Origin: Candidatus Amarobacter glycogenicus | GTDB taxonomy: Bacteria; Chloroflexota; Dehalococcoidia; Tepidiformales; Tepidiformaceae | Length of the DNA: 64,000 bases | Assembly (NCBI GenBank): GCA_016719395.1 | Contig: JADJZF010000006.1 | Location: forward strand, 1 to 64,000 | Direction: 5' to 3' | Shown: piece by piece, positions 1 to 9,384 of the stretch | How the letters are laid out: each line of letters begins with the position of its first letter | Position numbering within the stretch: position 1 is the stretch's first letter | Notes under the pieces: model-generated | Told to the model about the DNA's origin: nothing | Databases searched by the model: none | The model's input: the letters and a program-made list of their open reading frames with translations, nothing else | Program-made: the position numbers and the translations under genes

Positions 1-82
1 GTGGCGATCGGCGTGCAGTGCGGCTGCGCCGAAGCGCTGGCACAAACCCCAGGACATCCACCCCCGCCCGCTACGAAGAACT

Positions 83-108
83 CCCCTCTCCCCGGCCCGG
101 GAGAGGGG
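83..108. repeat. GC-rich intergenic hairpin, copy 1
   Basis: The arms CCCCTCTCCC (83-92) and GGGAGAGGGG (99-108) are perfectly complementary over 10 bp with a 6-nt loop, and a G-rich tract follows. The same two arms recur at 56521-56543 with a 3-nt loop. Identical arms at two unrelated intergenic sites suggest a dispersed intergenic element or terminator-like stem. No T-run follows, so it is not a classical Rho-independent terminator. Confidence 0.6.
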
Positions 109-216
109 TTGGGGGTGAGGGACACCCCGCTTCTTACGGGGCTCTTACGACATAAACATTTACAAAACCTTGCCGGACATAAGGGTTCTCCCCTACATTT
201 TCACCCGAAGGCAACG

Positions 217-238
217 TTAGCTACCGGCCGGTAGCTAA
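217..238. promoter_or_regulatory. Perfect 22-bp palindrome, candidate repressor operator
   Basis: The half-site TTAGCTACCGG (217-227) is followed at once by its exact reverse complement (228-238). The size, perfect dyad and central ACCGGCCGGT core resemble operators bound by TetR-family dimers. It lies 240 bp upstream of the DUF11 surface gene and no regulator gene is visible nearby, so the target and the binding protein are inferred. Confidence 0.45.
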
Positions 239-477
239 ATAGTGGACGCGGTTGCCGCGAATGCGTCCGCTGTACCAATGGGGGCGCCCCACCCCCGCCG
301 ACGGCTTTTCTGTGGGCGACGGACCACACCGTGCTGTGGAGCCGCCGGCATTCCTCGATGCCGCGACGGCCACTGACCGAGGGACTACCTGCGACGCGCT
401 GAACGGAGAGCCGGGCCTTCCTGGGGAGGATTGGAACTCGACTCGAAGCGCGCCGCCGGACAAGGACGGAGCACCCA

Positions 478-2785
478 TTGACTCTCGCACTCTACGGAAA
501 ATCCCGCCGCCGCCGGGGCATCCTCGTGATGCTCGGCCTCTTCGCCGTCTTCGCCGCCCTCATTGGGGGCGTGGCGGCTCAGAAGGAAGCACAAGGCGGT
601 GAGCTTCACGCTCCAGCACCACCAATGGAACGTTTCCTTCCTCAGCGGCGGGACTTGCGTTGTCGGTCTCGGCACGCAGGAGGTCCACTGGGGCGACACC
701 GAAGGAACTGGATGCCCGTCCACAGCCAACCAGAGCGGCTACAAGTGGAACGGAATCCCGCCCGCAGACAGCTTCAACGACGGTGAGACCGTTTCTGGGG
801 CGCTTTACCCACTTCAACCGCCCATTAACGGCGGCACCAGCATCTCCGGGGCCACGATGAACGTGAACCTCGCCTTTCGGCCCCTGGCGTGGTCACAGCG
901 CCGATTACGATCACCCTGGCCCACGAAGAGACCAGCAACTCCGGAAGCTACAGCAACTGCGCCTGCAAATTGCCGGGCGACAGCACGCCCTGCCCGGACC
1001 GCGTGTGGTACCCACTGTCCCGGCGGGAACGGCTTTCACCGTCGGCGCAGTCAGTACACGCTCCAGCTCGTTGCCCTTCGAACGCGATGCGGACGGCGCC
1101 TGCCCGGCGCTGCCGACCTCAGAGACGTTCACTCCGTCTTTTGTGACTGCGGAGGGCCAGGAGAACTGGGGCTGCCTCTACGGGAAGATCGTCATCGCAA
1201 AGCCCGACCTGACAGTCATCAAGACGTCACGAAACGCTGGTGACACTTCAACCTCGAAACCGTCAACTCCGGCACGCAGTTCCTCTGGAAGTTCGTCGTG
1301 AGCAACAGTGGCGCCGTCGCTGCCAACTGGGCGACGGGCGACGTGGTCTTCCGCGACAACCTCCCGGCAGGGGCCAACTACGTCCTTGGGACGCAACCCT
1401 CCGGCTACGCCTGCACGCTCTCCTCGGCGACGGGGCCATCGACGTTCGAGTGCACCCGCACCGGCGCGAATACGACCCAGGCCGTGGGCGCGACACTGAC
1501 CTTCAACGTTCTCGCCACGCCTACCCTAGCGGTGGCCGGCACGCTCTCCAACCCCGCCGCCGGCGGATCTGCAAGGTCGACCCGAACAACACCGAAGAGG
1601 AGATGTTCGAGAACAACAACCTCTGCGCCGACACGATCAGCGTCACTATCCCGCAGAGTCCCGACCTCACCGTCACCAAGGTCGCCAAGAAGGGCGGCGT
1701 CGAGATCGACTCCGTGAACATGGCTGACCCGACCTTCCAGTGGATAATCACCGTCGCAAACGTCGGAAATACCAATGCCGTGTTCGGCGCGGGCAGGACA
1801 TTCTGGAGGACGACCTACCCGCCGGTGCCGCCACGGCGCCCCCGGCGAGACATCGGATAATGCAGACTGCACTCCGAACAGCTCAAGCACCGGTCCGACT
1901 ACCGTCGATTGCGATGTCGACACGGGGGAGACTTTTACCCTTGCCCCCGGTGGCACTTGGACGGTGACGATCGATGTCACTCCGACGACGCCCGGGACTC
2001 TGTTGAATCCCGCCGCCGGCGCTGGCAATGTCTGCAAGGTCGATCCAGATAGCCTGCTAACCGAGGCCAATGAGGGCAATAACGACTGCAGCGACACCGT
2101 GACAGTCACCGCATCCGGCACGATCGTCGTCCACAAGGAAGAGGCGGGCTCGCTCGCCAACCAGCCAGGAATGGAACTTCGCCTCAGGGCGGCACCGCGA
2201 AGCCCGAACTCTCCAGATCACGGATGCGGACCAGGATTCCTGCACGGGCCTCGCCACGGGCACCTACACCGTCACGGAGCCGAACCGGAAGTGTCGCCAC
2301 CTGCTCAGGCGGTCGCCGGTTCCTTCGTCACCACCCACGGCACCGCCACCAACCCCACCGATGTCGGCCAGTCGCATGGCAGCCTCTCGGTCGTGGCGGG
2401 CGGGACGACGCACGTGCACTTCAAGAACACGGCCTGCCCCGGGACGATCGCCATCAGCAAGTCGAGCTTTCCCCAGGACGCCGTCGCCGCGGGCGGCAAG
2501 GCCACCTGGACGATCGTCACTGCCACGGTCGACATCAACCCCGACCACTTGGCGGACGATTTCCGACACGCTGCCGGGGTTTCCCGGCTGGGCGCCTGGG
2601 ACCACGGATGACCGGGGCTCGTCGAGCTGTAGTCCGGCCATCGCGGGGGGACAGCCCGTTCAGCTGCACCCTCAGACCAACTCATCGATCGGCGTCCAGA
2701 CGATCATGGTCCCGTGACGGCCCCGGCGAGCTACCCGCCCGGAAACTGCACGACCTACACCAATACAGCGCCACGCTCCCTGGCG
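478..2785 (+). pseudogene. Frame-broken N-terminal part of DUF11-repeat surface protein
   Basis: A TTG at 478 with GGAG at 467-470 opens a signal peptide (a basic SRRRR segment, a hydrophobic stretch ILVMLGLFAVFAALIGG, then VAAQ). From there the protein can only be followed by changing frame about every 100-400 bases: near 595, 885, 1005, 1250-1300, 1570, 1800, 2180, 2310, 2575, 2715 and 2780. The pieces join into a coherent extracellular protein, for example CPDRV joins to VVPTVPAGTAFTVGAV, and DUF11-like modules begin at PDLTVIKT (about 1203) and SPDLTVTKV (about 1660). Each break fits a one- or two-base indel. The retained coding sense suggests sequencing errors or very recent decay. The product would be the N-terminus of the protein continued at 2224-8720. 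Confidence 0.7.
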
Positions 2786-5742
2786 GGACGGGGGCACCCC
2801 CATCCGGGCGAACCGCCACCGACACGCTGGAGGTCACCGGCTGCGTCAACCCGAAGCTCGTGCTCTCGAAGTCCAACGACGCCCCCTCACCGCTTGCCAG
2901 CGGCGGGACGTTCAACTGGACCGTGAAGGCCACGATCAGCGATGGCCCGACCCTCGCCGCCGCCACCATCGTCGACACGCTGCCGGCGGGGTACTCCTTC
3001 AATGGGGCGATCGCGTTCACCGGAAGCGCCAGGACGCAGATGAATGCTCTCCCACGGCGCCGTCCGGGCGCGACGGAGTTCACCTGCACGCTGCTTCAGA
3101 ACGCGGCCAACGGCGATTACTACATCGTCATCCCCGTGCGAGCACTGACGGTCACCAGCGCCTCGCAATGCGGCGTCGACCACCAACCAGTGCGACGGCC
3201 ACGTTTGCCGCGTCGGGGAGTCCGGCGGCATCGTCGAAGGCAGCCCGGCGACAGCAACCCGGTCCGGGTGACCTGCCCGGTTCTCGGGGTGACGAAGACT
3301 GCCGTGAACCCCAGCGTGAACCTCGGCGCGAACGTCGAGTTCGATATCACGATTACGAACTCCGGGACGGTGCCTGCGATCGGCATCGGCGTCAGCGACA
3401 CGCTCCCAACGGCGGCCGGCCTCGCCTGGCAGACGCCGCCCACGGAAACGCCGTCGAACCCCGGGACCTGCAACATCGCCGGCAACGTCCTGTCCTGCTC
3501 GGGCATCGAACTCAACGCCGGCGCCAGCGTCACGCTGCGGGCGACCGCGACGACCAGTACCGCGACCACCCGCGCCATTTGCGGGCCGCACACCAACCCG
3601 GTGGCTACCGCGACCGTGCTCGGCGTGGCCAGCAACTCCGGCCCGGCCACGGTCACGGTGAACTGCCCGTCGATCACGATCAGCAAGGTCGCCAACCCTG
3701 TGGGCCCGGTGAATGCCGGCGCCAACATCGGCTGGACCTTCACCGTCTCGAACAGCACATCCGTTGAAGCGACCGGTGTGTCCGTCACCGATAGCCTGCC
3801 CTCGGCGGCCGGCGTCTCGTGGCTTAGCACGGCCACGACGTCTTCGGTGAGCGGGGCGTGCGCCGTGAGCGGCCCGGTGGGGAACCGCGTGCTCAACTGC
3901 TCGAACCTGACCGTCCCGGCGGGTGGCTTGATAACGGTGAGTGTCACAGGTACGACCACGTCCGGGCTTCCGGCGGCGGGCGGCACCTGCGGGACCATCA
4001 CGAACACGGGCGCGACCGCATCCCTCCTGGGCATCACCAGCGAGCAGGGCGCGCCGGCCTCCGTTCTCGTGAACTGCCCGGACCCGTCGGTCTCCAAGAC
4101 CGGCAACGGCCCCGTCACCGCGGGCGACAACCTGGTCTTCACCGTGACGGTTACGGCCGGCGGCACGGGGACACAGTCGGTGGTCCTGAACGACACCATG
4201 CCCGGCAGCGGCCTCAGCTGGACGAAGGGCGGCGCGGATGCCGGCGCATGCACGCCCGCAGGCCCGGTGAACAGCGGCTCGGCGTACACCTGCACGTTCA
4301 ACAACCTCAACCCCGGCGACACCCGCGCGGTGACGTTCACCGCGCCTTCGAACCCGGCCATGTGCTCCGCCCAGCCCATTTCGAACACCGCGACGATCCA
4401 CACTGAACCCATCGCCGCGGACGTGAACGGGTCCAACAACTCGTCGACCGCGAGCATCACCGTGAACTGCCCGAACGTCACGCTGACGAAGACGGCTGTC
4501 ACTCCCGGCCCGCTGAACGCCGGCGACGACATCACCTTCACGATGACGGCGACCAACTCTGGTGCCGGCGCGGCGAAGGGCTTCGCCATGAGCGACACGC
4601 TTTCGAGCACCGTTACCGGCTGGAACATCACCGCTGAAAGCGGCGCCGACTGCGATATCAGCGGCAACGTCCTGAGCTGCCCCGGCAGCGGGACGATGAC
4701 GCTCGGGGCCGGCGCGACCGTCTCGGTGACGGTTACCGGCAAGACGACGGCGGCCTCCTGCACCGAGGTCTCGAACACGGTGACCGCCGGTGCCTCGAAC
4801 AGCCCCACATCGATCACCCCGAAGACGGCCACCGTCACGGTTCGGTGCCCCGATGTGAAGATCACGAAGGTAGGCAACGGCCCGCTCAACGCCGGCGACC
4901 TTGCCATTTACACCGTCACGGTCGAGAACATCGGGCTTGGCGAGGCCAAGGGCGTCCAGGTCAGCGACTCACTGCCTGCTGGCATCACCTGGGCGATCGA
5001 CCCGTTGGTCGCCGGTGCCGCGAAGGTCGAGATCCGGTTGACCGGCACCGCGCCCGCCGCAGTCTGCGGGCTCGTCTCGAACACGGCGACCGTCTCGGCG
5101 ACGAACGAACCGTCCAGCGTGCTGGCGAACAACACGTCGACGGACTCTATCGGCGTCAACTGCGCTTCGATCAAGGTCGAGAAGGTAGCCGATGCCAGCG
5201 CCGTCAGCGCGACGGACAACATCGGCTTCACGATCAGGGTCTGGAACGAGGGCGCGGGCACTGCCTACGGCGTCCAACTGACGGACGCACTCCCTGCGAA
5301 CGCTGGCCTCGCCTGGGCGGAAAGCCCGGATGACGGCTCCTGCTCCATCGCGTCCAACACGCTCACCTGTAACTTCGGCAACATGCCGCCGACCACGAAG
5401 GCGAACGCGCGCACCGTCCACATCGCTTCGCCCACCACCGTCGCGACCTGCGGCGAGGTCAACAACGTGGAAGCAGTCGTGACCACGACGAACGACGGCA
5501 CCGCACGCGAAGGCGAGAAGATCCAGGTCAACTGCCCCGACGTTACCGTCGAGAAGGACAACACCGGCCAGGCGACGATCAGCGCCGGAGGCACGATGCA
5601 GTTCACCATCACGGTGACTGTCTCGGGCACACCCGGCACGGTCGCAAAGAACGTCGAGCTCCATGAGGTGCTTCCGGCGGGCACGTCCGGCTGGGACGCG
5701 ACCTCGACGACGCCGATGACGGCAGCTGCGCCACCCTCCTGA
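2224..5742 (+). CDS. DUF11-repeat surface protein, middle section
   Basis: This long open frame carries the middle of the giant surface protein; its first roughly 190 codons are out of register and authentic coding in this frame begins near 2786. A short segment at about 3175-3240 also reads better in another frame, so two compensating indels are likely. It contains successive modules of about 125 residues of the DUF11 (Ig-like) family, each starting with a VNCPxVxxxK-type strand, continuing with an FTxTVxNxGxGxAxGV segment and a DxLP turn, and ending in a Cys-containing strand. DUF11 modules form beta-sandwich stalks of cell-surface adhesins or matrix proteins. The frame ends at 5742 because of a one-base loss near 5705; the protein continues in the next frame. 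Confidence 0.8.
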   Translation: MRTRIPARASPRAPTPSRSRTGSVATCSGGRRFLRHHPRHRHQPHRCRPVAWQPLGRGGRDDARALQEHGLPRDDRHQQVELSPGRRRRGRQGHLDDRHCHGRHQPRPLGGRFPTRCRGFPAGRLGPRMTGARRAVVRPSRGDSPFSCTLRPTHRSASRRSWSRDGPGELPARKLHDLHQYSATLPGGTGAPPSGRTATDTLEVTGCVNPKLVLSKSNDAPSPLASGGTFNWTVKATISDGPTLAAATIVDTLPAGYSFNGAIAFTGSARTQMNALPRRRPGATEFTCTLLQNAANGDYYIVIPVRALTVTSASQCGVDHQPVRRPRLPRRGVRRHRRRQPGDSNPVRVTCPVLGVTKTAVNPSVNLGANVEFDITITNSGTVPAIGIGVSDTLPTAAGLAWQTPPTETPSNPGTCNIAGNVLSCSGIELNAGASVTLRATATTSTATTRAICGPHTNPVATATVLGVASNSGPATVTVNCPSITISKVANPVGPVNAGANIGWTFTVSNSTSVEATGVSVTDSLPSAAGVSWLSTATTSSVSGACAVSGPVGNRVLNCSNLTVPAGGLITVSVTGTTTSGLPAAGGTCGTITNTGATASLLGITSEQGAPASVLVNCPDPSVSKTGNGPVTAGDNLVFTVTVTAGGTGTQSVVLNDTMPGSGLSWTKGGADAGACTPAGPVNSGSAYTCTFNNLNPGDTRAVTFTAPSNPAMCSAQPISNTATIHTEPIAADVNGSNNSSTASITVNCPNVTLTKTAVTPGPLNAGDDITFTMTATNSGAGAAKGFAMSDTLSSTVTGWNITAESGADCDISGNVLSCPGSGTMTLGAGATVSVTVTGKTTAASCTEVSNTVTAGASNSPTSITPKTATVTVRCPDVKITKVGNGPLNAGDLAIYTVTVENIGLGEAKGVQVSDSLPAGITWAIDPLVAGAAKVEIRLTGTAPAAVCGLVSNTATVSATNEPSSVLANNTSTDSIGVNCASIKVEKVADASAVSATDNIGFTIRVWNEGAGTAYGVQLTDALPANAGLAWAESPDDGSCSIASNTLTCNFGNMPPTTKANARTVHIASPTTVATCGEVNNVEAVVTTTNDGTAREGEKIQVNCPDVTVEKDNTGQATISAGGTMQFTITVTVSGTPGTVAKNVELHEVLPAGTSGWDATSTTPMTAAAPPS

Positions 5743-7434
5743 GCAACCTGCTCTGCCAGTTCGGGAATGTCACCGTCCCCGCGAGCGGTTCCACCAGCTT
5801 CGTCATCGTCATCGAGGGCAAGGCCATCGGCGCCGACGGTGTTGGCGCCTGCGGCAACCTCACCAACGCCGTCACGGTCAGTGCCGGTAACGAGAGCAAC
5901 ACGGGCAACAACAGTGCGAGCGACTCCGTCGTCGTCAACTGCCCGAACATCGTCGTCACCAAGGAGGCGAAGGCCTCCCCGATCAACGCCGGCGATGAGG
6001 CGCGCTTCATCATCAAGGTGAAAAACACCGGCGCGGGCACCGCCACCGGCGTCGAGGTGAAGGACTCGCTCCCGAACCAGGCGGGCCTCACCTGGAACGA
6101 GAATCACGCGGACTGCTCGATTACGGGCACGATGCTGAATTGCTCGGGGGGCGACTTCGCCTCCATGGCTCCCAATGACGAGATCTCCATCGAGGTCTAC
6201 GCGACTACAACACCGGCGCACTGCACGGTTTTGACGAACTACGCGCTCGCCTCCGCAGGCAATGACCAATACGTCGGGACGGCGGATTTCCGCGAGTCGC
6301 CGCTGGCGACTATCACGGTTCAATGCCCCGACATCTCCGTCCTGAAGACGGCCGACAACTCGCCGATCAGCGCCGGCGATACGGCGTCCTTCACGATCAC
6401 GGTCTCGAACTCGAACGAGATGGGGACAGGGACGGCGAGCGGCGTCCACCTCAGCGACACGCTTCCCAGCGGCGTCGCCTGGTCGATCAACCCATCGGTG
6501 GCTGCCTGCTCAATCACCAACGGGGTGCTGTCCTGTGACTGGGCCACGCTGGCGAAGGGCGCCTCGGTCAGCGTGACGGTGACGGGAGCGACAGGGGCTG
6601 CCCAGTGCGGCGAACTGCCGAACACGGCGACGGCCACGGCGACCAACGAAGCCGCGGCTGACGGCCCGAACAACTCCAGCGCCACCATCGTGGTCAACTG
6701 TCCAGACCTCGAGGTCAAGAAGACCCCCGACGGTGGGACAGTGAACGCCGGCGAAAACGTGGTCTTCACCATCGAAGTCAAGAACGTCGGCGACGGTGTT
6801 GCCCGCGACGTGGTCCTCACGGACACGGTGCCCACGGGCTTTGCCTGGACACCGAACCCGGCGGGCGAAACCTGCGAAATCACGGCCGGCGTGCTCACCT
6901 GCGAATTCGGCGACCTGGCCAAGAATGCGACTGCGAGCGTGACGCTTACCGCCGCGACGACGGCCGCCCAGTGCCAGGCCATCCCGAACACCGCTTCCGC
7001 GGCATCGACCTTCGGCGGCGGCGACACTGCGACCGACGGCGGCGACATCACCGTCCTCTGCCCCGACATCGTCATCGAAAAGGTGGCCGACAAGTCGCCC
7101 GTCGGCTACGGCGAGCAGATGTCGTTCACCATCAAGGTGACGAACCTCGGCCCCGGCGTGGCGAAGGACGTCGTTGTCACCGATGTCATCCCGGTGGGCC
7201 CCGGTGCTGCCGGATGGACCACGAACACGATCGGCTGCCAGGTCGATATCACGGTGGTCTGCACCTTCAAGGAGATCCTGCCCGGCGACGCCAACGCGAA
7301 GACGATCATCGTCACCAGTGTCGCCTCGCCGGCAACGTGCGAGCCGCAGGTGAACTCGGTCACGGTCACGGCTGCGAACGAGCCCGCCGGTACGCCGGGC
7401 GCCAATGCCGATGAAGCGACGATCGAGATCGAAT
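3273..7434 (+). repeat. Eleven tandem DUF11 modules
   Basis: The module-boundary strand (V/I-x-C-P/A/G...K) recurs with its Cys codon at about 3273, 3664, 4075, 4468, 4846, 5161, 5533, 5940, 6324, 6699, 7059 and 7434. The period is 315-411 nt, or 105-137 residues. The modules are diverged at protein level and are not exact DNA repeats. The module from 4846 to 5161 is shortest and lacks the central Cys-containing strand, so it looks like an in-frame internal deletion. Confidence 0.8.
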
Positions 7435-8720
7435 GCGGCACCGTCCAGATCATCAAGATCGACAATGTCGGCGCCGGTAACCCGAACCTTCCTGGCGATG
7501 GCGACTGGGACTTCAACCTCACCCGCAACGAGCAGGCTTTCGCCAGCCGTTCGATCCCCATCGGCGGGGGTGGTGGAAGCGTCACCATCGACAAGGTCCC
7601 CTACGGCACCTATGCCGCCGCCGAAGTTGAGGCAATCGCCGGTCAGTGCCCCGAACCGAACCCGACGCGGACGTATCGGACGACCAGCCAGGACGGCGCC
7701 AAGACAGTCAGTGCCGAGAACCTGGCAGTGACCTTCACCTTCTTGAACACCGAGTGCGGCATCGTCGCCAGCACCGGGACGCTGATCATCCAGAAGGTGG
7801 AAGACCTCGACGGCGACCACGCGCAGGACCCGGGCGAACCGATGCTCGCCAACTGGCCCATGACCGTCTCAGGCCCGCAGTTTCCCGCGGGACAGGTGTT
7901 CACAACGGATGCGAGCGGGCAGATCATCCTGCCCGGTGTCCTGACGGGTGTGTACACCGTGACCGAAGGCGCGAAGGCCGGGTATCTGCCGGTCGGGATC
8001 GTCGTCGACGACGACGGCCCGGTCTTCACTCCCGGCCCCATCTCGTTCGTCTCGCTCGCGTACAGCGATGTCGACACCATCACGTTCTACAACCGCCCGC
8101 TCGGTTCGATCGTCGTCAGCAAGACTGCTGTGACGAGCCGCAACGGCGGTCCGAATATCGTCTCGACGGACGACGACGATGGCTGGACCATCACCGTCAG
8201 TTCGGCGGCCTGCGGGATCAATCGCCAGGCGGTCACGGACTCTGCCGGAAAGGCCGTGTTTACCGGCCTGCCGCTCTGCTCCGACTACCAGGTGAGCGAG
8301 GGTCCGGTGAACACGAACTCGCCGGACTTTGTCCCGCTGACTCCAGCCACGGTCTCGAACGTCACACCCGGACGAGACGTCCCGGCCGCGGTCGCGTTCA
8401 CGAACCGGAAGGTCGTCACGGACCCACCGTGCGTCAACTGCGGGCCGCAGCCGACCCCGACAAGCACGGCCGTGCCGCCGACGAGCACACCGGTGCCGCC
8501 GACAAGCACCGCGGTGCCGTCGACGCCGAAGCCGCAGGCAACAACCGCAGGCGAACGGACACCGGGTCCCGGCTCGCCGACAGCACTCGCGCCGAGCACC
8601 GGCCAGGGCTTCTTCGGTGGCCCGGTCGGGGGCGCTAACCTCCTGCTCGTCCTGTTAGGGCTGGCTGCCATCGCCGGGGGCCTCCTCTTCGTGGGGGCTG
8701 GCCGCCGAGTCCGGCGTTAG
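6018..8720 (+). CDS. DUF11-repeat surface protein, C-terminal section with membrane anchor
   Basis: This is the same protein resuming after the frame change near 5705; coding in this frame actually starts at about 5713, and the GTG at 6018 is only the first formal start. It has about four more DUF11 modules to 7434, then three SpaA/Cna-B-like domains (starting VQIIKIDN, TLIIQKVED and SIVVSKTAV), a Pro/Thr/Ser linker with PTSTAVPPTSTPVPP repeats, the motif LAPSTGQG, a hydrophobic helix (LLLVLLGLAAIAGGLLFVG) and a basic end GRRVRR. The architecture is that of a wall- or membrane-anchored stalk protein exposed outside the cell. APSTG resembles the sortase signal LPxTG except for its first residue. 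A hairpin follows the stop. Confidence 0.85.
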   Translation: MKNTGAGTATGVEVKDSLPNQAGLTWNENHADCSITGTMLNCSGGDFASMAPNDEISIEVYATTTPAHCTVLTNYALASAGNDQYVGTADFRESPLATITVQCPDISVLKTADNSPISAGDTASFTITVSNSNEMGTGTASGVHLSDTLPSGVAWSINPSVAACSITNGVLSCDWATLAKGASVSVTVTGATGAAQCGELPNTATATATNEAAADGPNNSSATIVVNCPDLEVKKTPDGGTVNAGENVVFTIEVKNVGDGVARDVVLTDTVPTGFAWTPNPAGETCEITAGVLTCEFGDLAKNATASVTLTAATTAAQCQAIPNTASAASTFGGGDTATDGGDITVLCPDIVIEKVADKSPVGYGEQMSFTIKVTNLGPGVAKDVVVTDVIPVGPGAAGWTTNTIGCQVDITVVCTFKEILPGDANAKTIIVTSVASPATCEPQVNSVTVTAANEPAGTPGANADEATIEIECGTVQIIKIDNVGAGNPNLPGDGDWDFNLTRNEQAFASRSIPIGGGGGSVTIDKVPYGTYAAAEVEAIAGQCPEPNPTRTYRTTSQDGAKTVSAENLAVTFTFLNTECGIVASTGTLIIQKVEDLDGDHAQDPGEPMLANWPMTVSGPQFPAGQVFTTDASGQIILPGVLTGVYTVTEGAKAGYLPVGIVVDDDGPVFTPGPISFVSLAYSDVDTITFYNRPLGSIVVSKTAVTSRNGGPNIVSTDDDDGWTITVSSAACGINRQAVTDSAGKAVFTGLPLCSDYQVSEGPVNTNSPDFVPLTPATVSNVTPGRDVPAAVAFTNRKVVTDPPCVNCGPQPTPTSTAVPPTSTPVPPTSTAVPSTPKPQATTAGERTPGPGSPTALAPSTGQGFFGGPVGGANLLLVLLGLAAIAGGLLFVGAGRRVRR

Positions 8721-8748
8721 TCCGCCGGGGCGCGGGGAAGGAACTACG

Positions 8749-8770
8749 CAGGGGCCCGTGAGGGCCCCTG
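8749..8770 (+). terminator. Hairpin after DUF11 gene
   Basis: CAGGGGCCC (8749-8757) and GGGCCCCTG (8762-8770) form a perfect 9-bp stem with a GTGA loop, 28 nt after the DUF11 stop. There is no clear T-run, so termination may be weak or the stem may protect the mRNA end. Confidence 0.55.
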
Positions 8771-8834
8771 TCCATCCCGGCACTGGAGTCCGATGCTCTA
8801 GGGGCCGCCAGCGCGGTCCGGGAGTCGTGTATTC

Positions 8835-9293
8835 ATGCTGAGTCGCTATCGCAGAGTTGCCGCCACGCTTGTAGCCGTGCCGGTCCTCCTCGTCGCATGC
8901 TCCGACGACGATCCCAGCGACGAACACTTCGTCACGCAGCTCTGCGAAGCCAGCTCCGAGCTCCGGACGGACCTCGAAGCGGCGATCCAGGCCGCCAGCA
9001 CGCAGACGGACTCCGGCAAGGCCGTCGGGCTGCTGGTGGAGCCACTTGAGAAGTTCGTCAAGGCCTTCAAGGATTCCGACCCGCCCGATGACCTCGATGA
9101 GTGGCATGACGACGCCTCCGACAGGCTCCAGGCAACGGTCGACGCGTTTAAGAAAGAACAATCCCTCTCGGCCCTCGTTGGCTTCAGCGACAGTCCGATC
9201 CCGGACCCGCCCGCGGAGGCGAAACAACGCCTGCGCGACGCGGCGGAGGACGTGGTGGCCTGCGACGGGGTGGCGTTCTTGAAGCCGGACTGA
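8835..9293 (+). CDS. Small secreted lipoprotein of unknown function
   Basis: The 152-residue protein begins with a lipoprotein signal: a basic N-terminus (MLSRYRR), a hydrophobic core and the lipobox LVAC with Cys22 as the acylation site, followed by an acidic SDDDPSDEH linker. The mature part is mostly helical and charged with no motif I recognise. It would sit on the outer face of the membrane. It is transcribed alone between the DUF11 hairpin and the VIT gene. The signal is clear; the role is unknown. Confidence 0.75.
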   Translation: MLSRYRRVAATLVAVPVLLVACSDDDPSDEHFVTQLCEASSELRTDLEAAIQAASTQTDSGKAVGLLVEPLEKFVKAFKDSDPPDDLDEWHDDASDRLQATVDAFKKEQSLSALVGFSDSPIPDPPAEAKQRLRDAAEDVVACDGVAFLKPD

Positions 9294-9384
9294 CGTACAC
9301 GGCCACTCCCGGATTAGTCAGCCCAAATAGCTGCGTATAGCCGGCGCCGAGGCCGCGGAGCGCCACAGGCGGTACGCTGGGCGC

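Larger units (their letters stand above)
1..477. other. Leader region without a recognisable gene
   Basis: No open frame here looks like a real gene: the only frames through it have no ribosome binding site and no recognisable domain. The stretch holds a GC-rich hairpin (83-108) and a perfect 22-bp palindrome (217-238), and then leads into the signal-peptide start of the DUF11 surface protein at 478. A minus-strand gene that starts near position 60 and runs out of the window cannot be excluded. Confidence 0.5.

Noticed and set aside
1..234. Possible coding frame at the left edge
   Set aside because: The sequence includes the GC hairpin and a low-complexity Pro-rich stretch, has no Shine-Dalgarno and shows no recognisable domain.
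2887..6449. Long minus-strand open frames opposite the DUF11 modules
   Set aside because: They are produced by the strong G/C bias at third codon positions on the plus strand; they are Arg/Ala/Val-rich, lack ribosome binding sites and follow the modular repeat on the other strand.
3273..7434. Regular repeats that might be a CRISPR or satellite array
   Set aside because: The period is about 380 nt, units are diverged at DNA level and translate into DUF11 modules; there are no short exact repeats with unique spacers.
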